NCBI GenBank assembly: GCA_030323885.1
Contig: CM059187.1
Location: 138,356,415-138,420,414 of the forward strand
DNA from: Branchipolynoe longqiensis
Taxonomy: Eukaryota > Annelida > Polychaeta > Phyllodocida > Polynoidae
Direction: 5' to 3'
DNA length: 64,000 bases
The stretch's first letter is position 1; the number at the start of each line of letters is the position of its first letter. Positions 1 through 43,544 of the stretch are shown here, one piece after another. The notes beneath the pieces were generated by a model. That model saw nothing but the letters and a program-made list of their open reading frames with translations. It was not told where the DNA came from and made no database searches. The translations under genes and the position numbers were made by a program.

Positions 1-446
1 ATGTTACGTATACGTTGGGTATGTTACGTATACGTCGGGATACGGCGGTTTACGTCAGCGTGCGTCGAGGCTCCGAAACAATTTTTGTGCATGTTCAAAA
101 TTGTCGACGTGTGGCTCATACGTTCCTCATACGCTACGTGTACGTTAGGGATACATTGGCAATCGTTAGGAGCACGTTAGGGATACGTCGGCGTACATTA
201 CTCATTCGCTGGACCTGTCACCTCCAACCGTCAAAATACGTCCCAATACGCCAAGTATATGTCGTCATATGCTTTGAATACATCGGGATACGGTAGACAT
301 GCGCCAGCCATACGCTGTGCGTACGCTTCATACGTTGCTGGGACACCCTGCGGTGCAAATAGTTTGCCATATGCCGACCTATTTTGGTTTTCAAATAATT
401 TCGACATGTTATGCACACAGCGCCGCCATACGTCGTAGTGTGACAG
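1..446. mobile_element. Right part of a CpG-rich inverted-repeat element
   Basis: Built of short irregular repeats around TACGTCGG and GTACGTTAGGG. It ends in CGTCGTAGTGTGACAG at 431-446, which is the same terminal sequence found at both ends of the foldback element at 42945-43544. The left end lies outside the window. No coding sequence is supported. From 444 a degenerate copy of the 6-bp-TSD family with terminus CAGGGTCC runs to about 560. I see nothing in 561-742 before the first exon. Confidence 0.5.
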
Positions 447-742
447 GGCCTTTAACTTCATTTGCCCCATTTCAAGGCATTGAAATCCTTTAATTTCATT
501 AAAATTGTAATAAACTTGAAATGGCCTTCAATTCCATATCTTCACATGTGTATGGACCCGGTATGTACCCATCCGTTACTTTGACTATGTAAGGTGACTG
601 TTCTTTTGGGGAAGCATTTCTGGCCTTCAAAATTTGAGTTAAGACTGCATAGATAAGAGGCTTCAATTTTTATCTGTCGTAAGCAGCCTTTTACCAAACA
701 AAAATATCCATCACATCTAACTTTGCACACTTTCTACTCCAG

Positions 743-32819
<32,077 letters not shown>

Positions 32820-34050
32820 TGTGGTGTCCACATTTAACAACCAAAGTCACCATAGCTGGAGCGAAGAGTAAACCTGTATTTGTTATCATTTTGTAAAAAA
32901 TGTGTTGACTGCTGGTCTGTGAACACATTGCAAGCCATCGACCGTATTCATACTCATTGATTTACCCGGGTAAGTCTAGTTTAATTACAGTGTAAGTCAA
33001 ACATTCAACATTATCCAATTCAATAAGAGGACCAAGAAATCCAAGGAGAGGACTGGCATATAGCTTTAAGTGGTTGGGAATGGGCGGAATTATTGCTAAA
33101 GTGATGTGTGGTCAACTAGTGTTTGGAATGAGTAGCACTTGTTGCTGTGGACATTGATGTAGGTTGGTGCTGAACCATAACAGTTGTCTAGAGCCTGTAA
33201 ACCAAGCTGTGTATTCGTGATCATATTCCCCGCGAATATTAAGACAAACTATGGTCAGCCAGTTTGCATAGAGACTATTTGGGTATGGTGAACTTGTATT
33301 GTGCAATTGTTACATACCCTTAGTTTATCTTAGTTAAACTTCCCTCAAGATGATGTATAAGTTAGATTTTGGGGCATTTTGTCACGCTCATAGTGACTCC
33401 GCTTAATTGGAATCACTTACAGCACCCGAGGTCTTAAATGGAGCTCATTCTACTCGGGTGTTGAAAGTTACTGGTGGCATTATTAACCGAGCTGTTGTGC
33501 AGATATTTGTGACTGGGAGACATTACTTCAAAGTTGGGTAACTAATTAGGGAGGCTTTAAATCACTCAGTCAGGGAGGGGCTGTTACCAAATTTACATAT
33601 TCAACACTAAATTCCTAACCGTAAAGTGCCACATCGAGTGAATAGCAAACAAAATGGCAACACATTTATCGGTAGGTCTATGATTTACCTCGTCAACTCT
33701 GGTTAATCTAGCAAAAGCCGGAACAAATACCACTCCTAACCTCCACTGTAGACCCTGTATTTTAAACTTACTTGACACCCATAGCACATGCTTCCTGAGG
33801 ACCAAACTTGGTAGGATTCTTGTGATGCATTTGTTTCTAATGTAGATTACAGTGAACAAATATTTTGTATGAAATATCATCTGAAGCTGCGACCTAGTAT
33901 GGTAGGTCGCAGCTTCACTCCTGCCTGAGGGATTAATGGACCCCAAAATATCCATATTCCTTGACCTGCCTTGATTGCTCAGTTTAAGTGGCATCCACAT
34001 AGCAAAGTTGTACACACAGCCTCTAGTCAGAGCCCTGGCGATGCGAGGGA
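32820..34050. other. Region downstream of DDX43, probable 3' UTR then intergenic
   Basis: No AATAAA lies close after the stop codon at 32817-32819, so the 3' UTR end cannot be placed. The first AATAAA I noticed downstream is far away, near 36328. A short palindrome AGCTGCGACCTA...TAGGTCGCAGCT occurs at 33883-33915. Confidence 0.4.
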
Positions 34051-34059
34051 GATCGGAGG

Positions 34060-34070
34060 TGTGTGTGTGT

Positions 34071-34101
<31 letters not shown>

Positions 34102-34110
34102 GGGGGGGGT
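34060..34110. repeat. (GT)n followed by G run
   Basis: About 12 GT units at 34060-34085 followed by about 25 G. It lies in the intergenic region, and its length is probably unstable. Confidence 0.9.
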
Positions 34111-34317
34111 AGGTAAACAAACTGCAGTTTTGCATAATGATACAGAAACATACAGGAGTGGTATTTATCTAATTTCAATCGATATCAGAAACAAATGTAA
34201 AGAAAGAACCCTACCTAGGTTGTTAGAAACCATGTGTTTATGGGAATCAAAGTGAGTCGGGCGGGCCTATAGCGTTGAATAAGAGAAACCACTCCACTTG
34301 CAGTTGTGTCAGCACAC

Positions 34318-34615
34318 CAGGGCCGTGTTCAATGAGGTGCCTCAGAGAAATTCCAAATGCTGCGCTACTCTGAATGGAGTTTTAGCAGTTGGGTGCCTCG
34401 AAAATGGTAGCCTCTATAACGTGCACTTCCTGCAGCCATTTGCAATTGAAAGAACAGCCCTGATTGGCTGACACACAGCCATTTTGGAGGCGTTTTCACC
34501 TCCTACTTGAGAAGCGTGACGTCTCGTGAGTCAACTCTGAGGCACACAATGCACACAAATTGACAAAAAGACATCGCGGAACAATCTCAGACTTGACTCT
34601 GAGGCCGCGGCCCAG
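34318..34615. mobile_element. GGCC-ended inverted-repeat element, copy 2
   Basis: CAGGGCCGTGTTCAATG at left and GAGGCCGCGGCCCAGG at right. It shares GAACAGCCCTGATTGGCTG and CATTTTGGAGGCGTTTTC with the nested copy at 5041-5339. Confidence 0.7.
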
Positions 34616-35287
34616 GTCCGGCGAGTATAAAGATGAATCTCTTAGAGGAATTACCTCGTTTATGTACACTTAGGTGTACAATAGTGTTTGTAAGGAAATT
34701 CTGATTGAGTTATGAAATGTAGAAATTGTGTTTAATACTTTACATACTCTACAAATACCCTCCTGAATATGAAGTTATGTGTAAGTAAAAGGAGTAATCG
34801 TCAAAGTTCACACAAGTTTGTATTTCAGCGAATGTAGGGCATTAGGGGCCTTCGAAAATGGCACAACTATTGAAGACTGGAAAGTTTATTACCTACAAAC
34901 CCATTATATAAAAAGAACAATGAAGATGTACTGGTTATCAAATTTGTGGGATTTAAACTAGCTAGTCCTTGTGAAGTAACTTAAATACGGGATTGGAATT
35001 ACACTGCACTGGTAAAATGTATGTAGCTTGTTACTTAACGCAGAACTGTGGCAAATACAGAAAACTATTGGTGCTTGTTATGCACCACATTACTTGGAAT
35101 GTCTATATCATTTATTCTAAACTGCGATAGGTGGGTTTTATTGTTTGTTGGGTAGGGGTAACTTGAGATGGAAGTCTCAAATACAAATAACACCTCCATG
35201 CCTGAAGAGGGGATGCGTTAAGAATGTAGTTCCCTTGGTGCAGTATTTGATAGATGTGGGATGTTAACGGTTCTGATGCAACCTAGG

Positions 35288-35770
35288 CCGTTGTTGCAGT
35301 TTCCGCGGTAGGCCAGTTTGCGAGGGACACATCGCTTCTGCGCATGTGTCAAAATCGAACAGCAGCGTCACTAACCTTATAAATTGAATATAATGTTTTT
35401 GGTAAAGATGTTTTCTATATGGGTATCAATTGATTTGTTTCTAGGTGGTGTGGTTTTAGAGATATTTCACTTTTTCTGTATGAAGATTGCTCATGACCAT
35501 TGACAATGCCTTGAGTTTGACGGTGCGCGCAGTGCAAAACATTAGTTTTATTCAAAATTAATAGAAATCAAGAATCCTAACCGTATAAATTTAATATAAT
35601 CTGTTTGTTGAATATGTTTTCTGTATATGTGCCAAGCGGTTTGTTTCTAGGTGGTGTAATTTGAGAGCTATTTGAGTTTTCTGTATAAAGATTTGCTCAC
35701 GGCCATTGACCAATGCATTTGAATCAATGTGTCTCTCGCAAACTGGCATACCGCGGAAACTGCAACACCG
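35288..35770. mobile_element. Inverted-repeat element with the 205-bp module, second shell
   Basis: Left end CGTTGTTGCAGTTTCCGCGG continuing to TTTGCGAGGGACACAT. The right end is its near-perfect inverse. The interior holds about one and a half copies of the 205-bp module (CACTTTTTCTGTATGAAGAT, TGACAATGCCTTGAGTTTG). The termini are unlike those of 18744-19371 apart from GAGGGACA. Confidence 0.8.
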
Positions 35771-36050
35771 GATTGAAGGTACACCTCGGAGGCCATCCGA
35801 ACGTCACGACAGTTTGAATGACTTTAGCTGTTGGTCACCTCGAAAAAGGCGGGCAACCATTTCCAATTGAAAAGAAGAGCTCTGATTGGCTGAAACCACT
35901 GAATTCGGCAGCCATTTTCGAGGTCCTGTTTGCCTCCTGTCTGAAAAGGGAGACATCTCGGAGTCGGCTCCGATGTGCACCCTGAATGCAAATAGGTCAA
36001 AAAGATGTCGAGCCTACTCAGAGGCGTGCTCTGAACGCGACCTTGATTAC
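35762..36050. mobile_element. GGCC-ended element, degenerate copy 3
   Basis: Matches the internal blocks CTGATTGGCTGAAACC and GCAGCCATTTTCGAGG and ends in GAACGCGACCTTGA. The termini have decayed. It directly abuts the 35288-35770 element. Confidence 0.5.
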
Positions 36051-36439
36051 TTGGAACCAACAAGTTACCTTGAATAACCCAGTCACATTGACCATTTAGA
36101 TGGTTTTATTGTGATTAAACTGTAATATTGAGCGTCAAGATGATTTTATTGTAATGAAAATAACATTGATCATCTAGATTTCGTTGGGACCATTTTGTAC
36201 AGGCTGAATCATTGTTACGATAGTTTTTTTTCCTTTCGTCACATACGAATTTTGTGGGGTCAGTCAACATTCCGAAGGATGGCTTTGTCCATGTACAAAT
36301 GCTTTAGATCACCATGTAGTCGACATGCAATAAATCACTTCAAATACAACTTGTTTTTTGTATTTCTATGAATTGCAAAACCTTTCTACCACCAAGTCTT
36401 TTAATACAAATAGAAATACTCGGGGATTTTCTGTTTTCC

Positions 36440-36600
36440 TCCTTGAAGTCTTTTCACCATTAGCCAGTTGGTCGATAGAAAGCCCGAACCTACACTTTTA
36501 CAGACAAGGGATTTTTAAGCTCCCACACCACACATGGTATGAGAGCAACTGGCCTTTGACAACGCTGTAAATTATACACAGCGGTGGAAATACAAAGTGG
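36440..36600 (-). mobile_element. SINE family B fragment
   Basis: Contains TCACCATTAGCCAGTTGGTCG, a CACACCACACATGG block, TATGAGAGCAACTGGCC and TATACACAGCGGTGGAAAT, which form the body of the SINE at 46922-47215. The tRNA-like head is missing. Confidence 0.6.
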
Positions 36601-36841
36601 AAGAGGTAATGGCATGGTGACGGAAGTGGTATCTGGCAAATAAACAAAAACGGAAAACTGGCGAGGTACGTCTAAATAATCGAAAACACTTTGCTTCAAT
36701 CATTGTATCTGTTTCTTAGTAATAGTATTTTCCATGTGGCTTAGCAGTCGGGGAACGGTGTAAAATTCGCGATGTCAGGTTTTACATAATACTCGATAAG
36801 CCCCATTCTACTGATCAATCCGTACATACTCCTTACAGAAC

Positions 36842-37215
36842 GCCTGATATGACCTTAGATGTTGCCAGGACGTAAAACTAACAGTTTGTTTGTTGTTGTT
36901 TTACGTCCTAGCAACATCTAAGGTCATATCAGGACGGGTACCGACTTGTGACAGTCCGCACTCATGGCGACTTTATAGTGCTGTACCACTGGGAAACCAG
37001 GCCGCCGGCACCATGACCTGATATCCCACTCAGTCACATTATCCTGACACTGAGCACACCAGTCCTTGCCCTATCCTAATAATGCCGAGCGCCTGGCTAG
37101 GAAGCAACAAGTATCAATTTTAAAGTCATTGGTTTGACTCGACCGGGACTCGAACCCACGACCCCACGATCTACCAGCACGGGAGACGGACGCTCCAACC
37201 CACTCGAACCAATCC
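36842..37215 (-). mobile_element. Two SINE family A copies tail to tail
   Basis: A short plus-strand 3' end (ATATGACCTTAGATGTTGCC, 36845-36880) faces a nearly full minus-strand copy (36893-37215). The minus-strand copy has 3' end, core and a head with B box CGGGACTCGAACCC. Together they make an inverted repeat of about 40 bp arms around a GTTTGTTTGTTG tail. Confidence 0.8.
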
Positions 37216-37263
37216 TGGAAAATAATCCATCGTTATTGTATTATCATCACACACGCCACCAAT

Positions 37264-37424
37264 TCCTCCTTTCCTTGATTTAAAAAAATTATAGTTTTAT
37301 ATCCTAGCAACATCTGTCATAACTGGATTCGGACTGACCAATTGCCGTCATACTTGCCACTTTGATAGTTAATCGTTGATTATCAAAAATTCGCGAAATC
37401 GCGGTGATCTTCCATCCCTGAATT
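37264..37424. mobile_element. MITE family 3 fragment
   Basis: Right terminus GTGATCTTCCATCCCTG with upstream ATCAAAAATTCGCGAAATCG. The left half is missing. It lies in the intergenic region between DDX43 and COX6C. Confidence 0.6.
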
Positions 37425-37742
37425 ACAAAAGAAAACAAGTCGATGAATTCAGTTTTCATCCTTTTAAATATGTATTTTATTGTCTTAAGGGAGCTTGGTG
37501 TTGATGTGCAGTAAATTCGACATGGAGTCCCTTTTCCCCAGTTCTTCAATGTGTACAGCCTCCATCAATTCACATCTACAAATAAAACCATAATACATTT
37601 TAGGGTGATCAACCAAATTCGATACGATTCCAGATCAAGTGTTCCTATCCTTAAGGTACATATGGCTGGTGCCCGAACTAATGACCATCTTTATCTGTAG
37701 CCGATTATAGACCTCTTTCAATGTTTATAAACATTGTGTATG

Positions 37743-38980
37743 CCAGCGCAGCTTAGCTGCAGTACGAAGGCACACTGCAATTGAGTTTGCCAGTATGCGC
37801 AGTGCAAAACGTCAGTTTTATTCAGAATTAATAGAAATACAGATCCCTAACCTTTTGTTTCTAGGTGGTGGAGCTTTAGAGATATTTCACCTTTTCTGTA
37901 TGAAGATTGCTCACAGCCATTGACAATGCATTGAGTTTGCCGGTACGCGCAGTGCAAAACAATTTTATTCAAAATTAATAGAAATGGAGAACCCTAACCA
38001 TATAAATTTAATATAATCTGGTTGTTAAAAATGTTTTCTCAATGTGTTCCAAGCGCTTTCTTTCTAGGTGGTGTGGTTTTAGAGATATTTAACTTTTTCT
38101 GTGTGAAGATTGGTCACAGCCATTGACAGTGCATTGAGTTTGCCGGTACGCGCAGTGCAAAACGTAAATTCTATTCAAAATTAATACAAATGGAGAACCA
38201 TAACCGTATAAATTAAATATAATCTGGTTGTTAAACATGATTTCTGGATGTGTTCCAAGCTGTTTGTTTCTAGGTGGTGTGGTTTTAGAGATTTTAACCT
38301 TTTCTGTATGAAGATTGGTCACGGCCATTGACAATGCATTGAGTTTGCCGGTATGCGCAGTGCAAAACGTCAATTTTATTCAAAATTAACAGAAATGGAG
38401 AACCCTAACCATATAAATTTAATATAATCTGGTTGTTTTTTTTTCTCTTGAGATTTATACTGCCTATCATGGATAAGTCTGAATAGACTTGTTTTCACCA
38501 TTAGACAGTTTGTCGATAGAAAACCCGATCCAAGGGATTTTTAACCTCCCACACCACATAGACATGGTATGAGAGCAACTGGCCTTTGATGATGCTGTGA
38601 GTTATACACAGCGGTGGTTGTTAACATGTTATCTGGATGTGTTCCAAGCGGTTTCTTTCTAAGTGGTGTGGTTTTAGAGATATTTAACTTTTTCTGTATG
38701 AAGATTGGTCACGGCCATTGACAATGCATTAAGTTTGCCAGTACGCGCAGTGCAAAATGTCAATTTTATTCAAAATTAATAGAAATGGAGAACCGTAACC
38801 GTATAAATTTAATATAATCTGGTTGTTAAACATGTGTCCTGTCTGTGTTCCAAGCGGTTTGTTTCTAGGTGGTGTGGTTTTAGAGATATTTCACATTTTC
38901 TGTATGAAGATTGCTCATAATAGTCATAGCCATTGAGTTTGCAGTGTGAGTGTGTCGTCCTGCAGCCAAGCAGCGCTCGC
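37743..38980. mobile_element. Array of the 205-bp module in a third inverted-repeat shell
   Basis: Ends AGCGCAGCTTAGCTGCAGTA at left and, inverted, AGCGCTGCTTGGCTGCAGGA at right. Inside, the module boundary GAGTTTGCCGG (or AAGTTTGCC) recurs at about 37788, 37933, 38136, 38341 and 38731, a period near 204 bp, with a partial last copy. About 180 bp of SINE family B (38445-38625) interrupts one module. Confidence 0.85.
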
Positions 38981-39194
38981 ACTGACCTAAATACCTATGC
39001 TGGCGTCATATGAAATATGTCTATTAAAGTTGTACAATTCAATGTCTTCTAGTTTCCCATCAAATTAAGAAATATTAGGTTAATTGTTATAATCTATTTC
39101 ACTTTGGATATTTAAAGCGAAAATATTCCAAATTAAGTTCCGTGTGCAAACTGAAATGCTGGACATCAGATGTACTTGGGCGGTGGGACGCTAC

Positions 39195-39310
39195 ATTAGT
39201 CGATTAAGCAGGTGAAATTTCAATGGCGGAAAATTCATCTTCCTCATTCCACTGCTCCTTGCCCTATCCTGGTAATGCCGAACACCAGGCAAGTAACGAC
39301 AAGAAGGTCG
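39195..39310 (-). mobile_element. SINE family A fragment
   Basis: Reverse core: GCTCCTTGCCCTATCCTGGT, AATGCCGAACACCAGGCAAG. It lies about 210 bp beyond the COX6C stop codon and could be in the 3' UTR. Confidence 0.5.
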
Positions 39311-39520
39311 GGCCGTAACTCATCTGGACATTCCCTCCTGTTGACACGTTCTATTATATTTACTTTGTGTTCATCCATCCAACATTACCACCGATATGTA
39401 AGATTAAATCTAGGTAAATGTTTTGGTTTTCGAAAACTACAACTTTTTTTTATCACTTTGTCACCTTTTTGTGCACCTTTAAAAAAGTTAGGAGTATGGA
39501 TTAATATTCTACGTACAGGT

Positions 39521-40971
39521 CTACCAGCCGGTCCCTACGCTGCCATCTGCAAGAACTGATTTGAACACGCCAGCATTCTTCATGCGCTCAAAGTCAGCTT
39601 GGGCGTCATATGTTCTGGTGGAAAGTGGGAGAAAAAGACAATATATACAAACTAGTTATTATCATTACAGGGATGAAAGTAGGCTCCGGGGGGGGGGGGG
39701 GGGGGGGAATCGGAAATGCGGATATTCTACCATAGATTTAGCATTGTCAGGGAATCGCGGAAATTTTCTGGAAGTCGGGTTTCAAATATATTTGCACACG
39801 CTGATAGTGCTGCGGCGTTTGAAGCACGTACCAGTATACGCTAATAGTGCTGCGGCGTTTGAAGGCTGATAATGCTGCGGCGTTTGAAACACGTATTAGT
39901 AGACTACAGTTCATTAATAAGGCATGTTAGAACGCCCCCCATCCCACATTTTTTCCCGCTCTGAGAAAAGAAAATTGTTAAAACTCACTCTTACATGGTC
40001 CCGTTGAACTCAGATCTGATAGTATCGATACAGTTTGACAGAAGTACTATATTAGGCGACCCCAGTGTAAATTTCATGTTTGAGAACTGGAAATACAGTT
40101 TTTGCAAGGTGCGGTTTGACAAACAAATTCTAAACAATTTTTAAAAAACCATAAAACCTACCTCCCGACCAAAATAAATGTCCCCTTGCAACCGGAAGCG
40201 AATATTTTCCTTTTTGGCCTAATTAAATTTGGCACGAGCAGGTAACTTGAACCAAGGCCAGTTGTCAATAGCCAACGACATGCACTCCACTGTTAAAGGG
40301 GATGGGGGGTGTCAGTGGGTGGTGGGAGTAAAGTTTTAATCTATAGAATTATATCAGCACCGAGGCACTGGTCTGTAGACACTGATATTTATCTACACAT
40401 ATCATTTTCATAATGAATAAGCTAAGGAACAAGCATGTGATGGGTGATGAAATAAAGATTCTTTGTGTGCCAGCTATAGAATCACGTTCATAATACACGC
40501 TAAAGCTAAGATTCCATATATGTGGCATGCGAATGTCCCATCCGAACCCAATAGCCGATGACTACTTTTTGTGCTGGAGGGGGAGGGTTTGTTAAACAAA
40601 AATAGGGGGAAAATGATGCCCATGCCATTTTCTTTTGTTTTTCTCTCCAAATTTGTGAAGGAAAGCCCAAGTTACTATTTTTTTCTATGGCAAACGCATT
40701 CGCACCGATCGGTCCATGGGTCGAACCATATGCGCCATTCGCATGCCGTCTATATGGAATCTTAGCTTAAGCCACTAGCTGACTAAGTCATGAATTAGGA
40801 CCACCAAAAACCATGCAGAACGTACTTGTAGAACTCTTCGTATTGCGTTTTCCGCGCCCCCTTGATAAAGATCTGGACCGCCGTGGTAGCACCAACGCCG
40901 AACGCAACGGCAATGGTGAAGTCACGCTTCAGTTGGGTGGCCAACAGGCCTCGTAGTTGTGGAGCAGCCAT
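39521..40971 (-). CDS. COX6C: Cytochrome c oxidase subunit 6C, complete two-exon coding region
   Basis: A small nuclear-encoded subunit of respiratory complex IV in the mitochondrial inner membrane. Exon 1 runs 40971 to 40826 (ATG, 146 nt) and exon 2 runs 39614 to 39521 (TAG), joined in phase 2, giving 79 aa (human 75). Start MAAPQLRGLLATQLKRD; the LRGLLA segment and basic stretch precede one membrane helix at about residues 18-36 (FTIAVAFGVGATTAVQIFI). Then KTQYEEFYKTYDA matches the family KKAYADFYRNYD, and FERMKNAGVFKSV matches the family FEEMRKAGIFQSV. A short tail LADGSVGTGW extends past the mammalian end. TTGATTGTAG directly before the ATG looks like an acceptor, so a non-coding 5' exon is likely. 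The gene converges with DDX43 and diverges from DMAP1. Confidence 0.96.
39668..39900. repeat. COX6C intron: broken MITE family 3 end and repeat-array fragment
   Basis: CAGGGATGAAAGTAGGCTCC at 39668, a poly-G run at 39689-39707, a GGGAATCGCGGAAATTTTCT block, then at 39783-39900 three units of the GCTGATAGTGCTGCGGCGTT array otherwise found in the 29542-31080 element. Confidence 0.65.
40506..40765. mobile_element. 260-bp MITE in the COX6C intron
   Basis: CTAAGATTCCATATATGTGG at the left, and the inverse of CTAAGATTCCATATAGACGG at the right. Similarity continues for about 45 bp (GGCATGCGAATG, GGTTCG). No coding sequence. It appears once in the window. Confidence 0.75.
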
Positions 40972-41322
40972 CTACAATCAAGAGGGTAATAAGTATCCTC
41001 CGTAAGCTATTCAGTGAATGTAAGATTTTCTCAGCGACGATTCAAATTTATCCACGGAATCTTACTTTTAATAGAACAAGCTGACAAAAGCAATGCAGGT
41101 TGGCATCCCAACCGTATTACACTTTTCAATCATCTTTTTGCGATTCAAATAGCAAATATTTACATACTGTATTCTCATGGGTTAACACCCACCCTCCATC
41201 CCACTTGACCAATATTTCGGAAACGTACACCTCTTAAACACCCATGTGTGGGTAAATACACCCCCCCACCCCCACTTCAGTGATTTGTCAATTTAAACGC
41301 ACAGGGCGTTAACCCCCGAGAA

Positions 41323-41752
41323 TAGAGGGGGTGTAATGACGTCACGAGGCAACTTCCGGTGGCCATATTGGATTACATGTGCAAGGCTTGGAAGTGCTTA
41401 CATTGTGTTTATTTACCGATTTGTTGGTTTATTTGTCACTGTTTTGAGCAGTTTGGCCTCAAAGGTTGGGGGAAAGGGGTTTTTTGATGGAGGGGAAGCA
41501 TTTTTTAAATCATGTAGCCTCACATCATTGCTAAAGTGCAGTATGTTGACACTTTGGATGCTCTGTCAAAGAATTAGAAAGGTTCAGGCAGTACCCACTA
41601 GGTGGCGCCACATACTTTGGCAGCCCTGATTATAGGTAGGCTCAGTGGTGGCCATAGTGTTCTTGGTATAAGACAGGGGGCGCCATAGGTGGTATTAAGT
41701 GTAATCCAAGATGGCTAACCGCCGAGTGATGACGTCACGTGCACTCCCTCTA
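41323..41752. mobile_element. TA-flanked MITE with CRE/ETS/YY1-like motifs, upstream of COX6C
   Basis: Inverted ends GAGGGGGTG and CACTCCCTC flanked by TA. The terminal 50 bp contain TGACGTCA at both ends, ACTTCCGG at left (CCGGAAGT on the minus strand) and GCCATATTGG / AAGATGGC motifs. It begins about 350 bp upstream of the COX6C ATG, where a promoter would be expected. These motifs match CREB, ETS (GABP/NRF-2) and YY1 sites; use as a promoter is inference. Confidence 0.6.
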
Positions 41753-42599
41753 TACGGAAATACATACATGCCCTGATACACACCTCAGAAACGCTCTAAC
41801 TACCATGTCTCGGCCGTCTGACCAAAATCTAGATAATATATCCAATAAATAAAATCTGGAATGACGGAACTACGCTTAGGTCACAGGTTCATCACAAATG
41901 TTCCAGAGAGCGTTTTGGGGCCGAGTGACATCCATATTCTGCTACTTCCACCATAATGTGTGAACATAAATTCTGCCTTTGTACTGACAAAAAATGACAA
42001 TAATCGGCTGTTGCTTTCATTTGATGAGAAACCTTCCCCATGCACCACAGACTACTAGGACTACCGAGCCTAATTTATATTAAACTTAATTTTGTTCATA
42101 TCAGTTTATTAGATCAACTATTTCTGGTAACTACTAGAGATAGTGCTTTGAATATTCCTGTATCGTTTTTTCTTCACAAATTTTATATTGTAACCCATAT
42201 GAAGTCAGTAAATTATGGGGTGAACATTTTCTCTCCACGTGTTTTACGTCACACTAATTGTTGCCGTTTGAAATGGGTGCGTATTTCTTGAATGTTCCCA
42301 TTTAAAGGTGTATGGTATGGACCATCGGAAAAGAACTGTTCTCCATGTTAGAAACTTGCGGACAATTTTCAAATATCAGATAGGCTTTCAAAACAAATGT
42401 ATTCTGATGAAGCACTTTAATACCTTTAATCTGAGATATAGATAGACTTAATAGGTCAAGTAGAAACAAAGTTAATTATGGTGCATAGAAGTACCCCAAA
42501 AATGGGCTATTTTAAGTAAAAAGGGTTAAGGAATATTGACTGGGGTAGAATCGAGCAGCCAAGGGAGGGATTTCTTTCAATGAAGATTATATAGGTCTG

Positions 42600-42690
42600 G
42601 TTGTTACAGTTTTACATCCTGGCAACATCTAATCTCACATCAGGACGGGTACTGATTTGTGACAGCGCACTCACGATGACTTTATATTGA
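42600..42690 (-). mobile_element. SINE family A 3' end fragment
   Basis: CCTGGCAACATCTAATCTCA, CAGGACGGGTACTGATTTGT, CGATGACTTTATA: the reverse of the family 3' end. Nothing is recognised in 41753-42599 or 42691-42944. Confidence 0.6.
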
Positions 42691-42944
42691 AGTTGGCGGT
42701 GGAAGCCAGCCTATACACACACCAAGTATGGACGTCTGCGCCACGGCCTAGTTAATTACCATGGACTTAATATATGCTGAAATGTGGGAAGCTTAGTTTC
42801 GATGTTTACATTAATTATATATTTTTTTAAAGACCCATATTTATATTACACAATCTTTGAATCTGTAGCAATCCAAATAGTTGATACCCAATAACCGTGG
42901 ACCGTCCAATAACATTTTCTAACTGCATGATATGCATCTTTAAT

Positions 42945-43544
42945 GGGGCTGTCACACTACGACGTTTCTCCCGGCGACCCGTCAGCGTTGAAAATAAAAT
43001 CTTGCGCGTCGAGAAACGTCAAACTTTTCGGCGGTTTGGGGGAAAAGATCGGCGTCAGCGCGGCGCGTTATGCGCGCGCGGCCAACGTGTATCGACGCGC
43101 TGGGGAAAAAAAAAAAAAAGTTTGGCGCGACGTCTTCATTTAACCTTAAATGTTGCTAGGGCATAAAACAAAAACGGCCAGTTTGCCGCAACGTGTGAGC
43201 AACGACCCTCCCGCGCGCGCGCCGTCTTCCTAGCGTTCCCATAACGTTATTCCGGCGCGTCCAACGCAGCGCGACGCGCGCCTTTTACGTCCTTACCCAT
43301 ATATTTGCGCGCGCTGGCGGTCGTTGGGTTGTTTTTGACATGTTGAAAACCTTAGGCGAGAGGGAACGCGCGCCGGCGTTTCGCGCCGACCATCAGCGTC
43401 AAGGAAAGTGTACCGACGTGTAGTGAAATGCACCGACGCGCGCATAACGCGCTCCCAGCGTTTCTCGATATTTCACCCATTTTCGCCCAAATACACCACA
43501 CGTTGACGGGTCGCCGGCGAGAAGCGTCGTAGTGTGACAGCCCC
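42945..43544. mobile_element. 600-bp CpG-rich foldback element
   Basis: Inverted ends GGGGCTGTCACACTACGACG continuing for about 45 bp (GGCGACCCGTCAGCG). The interior is dense in CGCGCG and GACGCG motifs arranged as imperfect inverted repeats. A SINE 3' end (AACCTTAAATGTTGCTAGGG) lies at 43141-43170. Its terminus equals the end at 431-446. No coding sequence. Confidence 0.8.
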
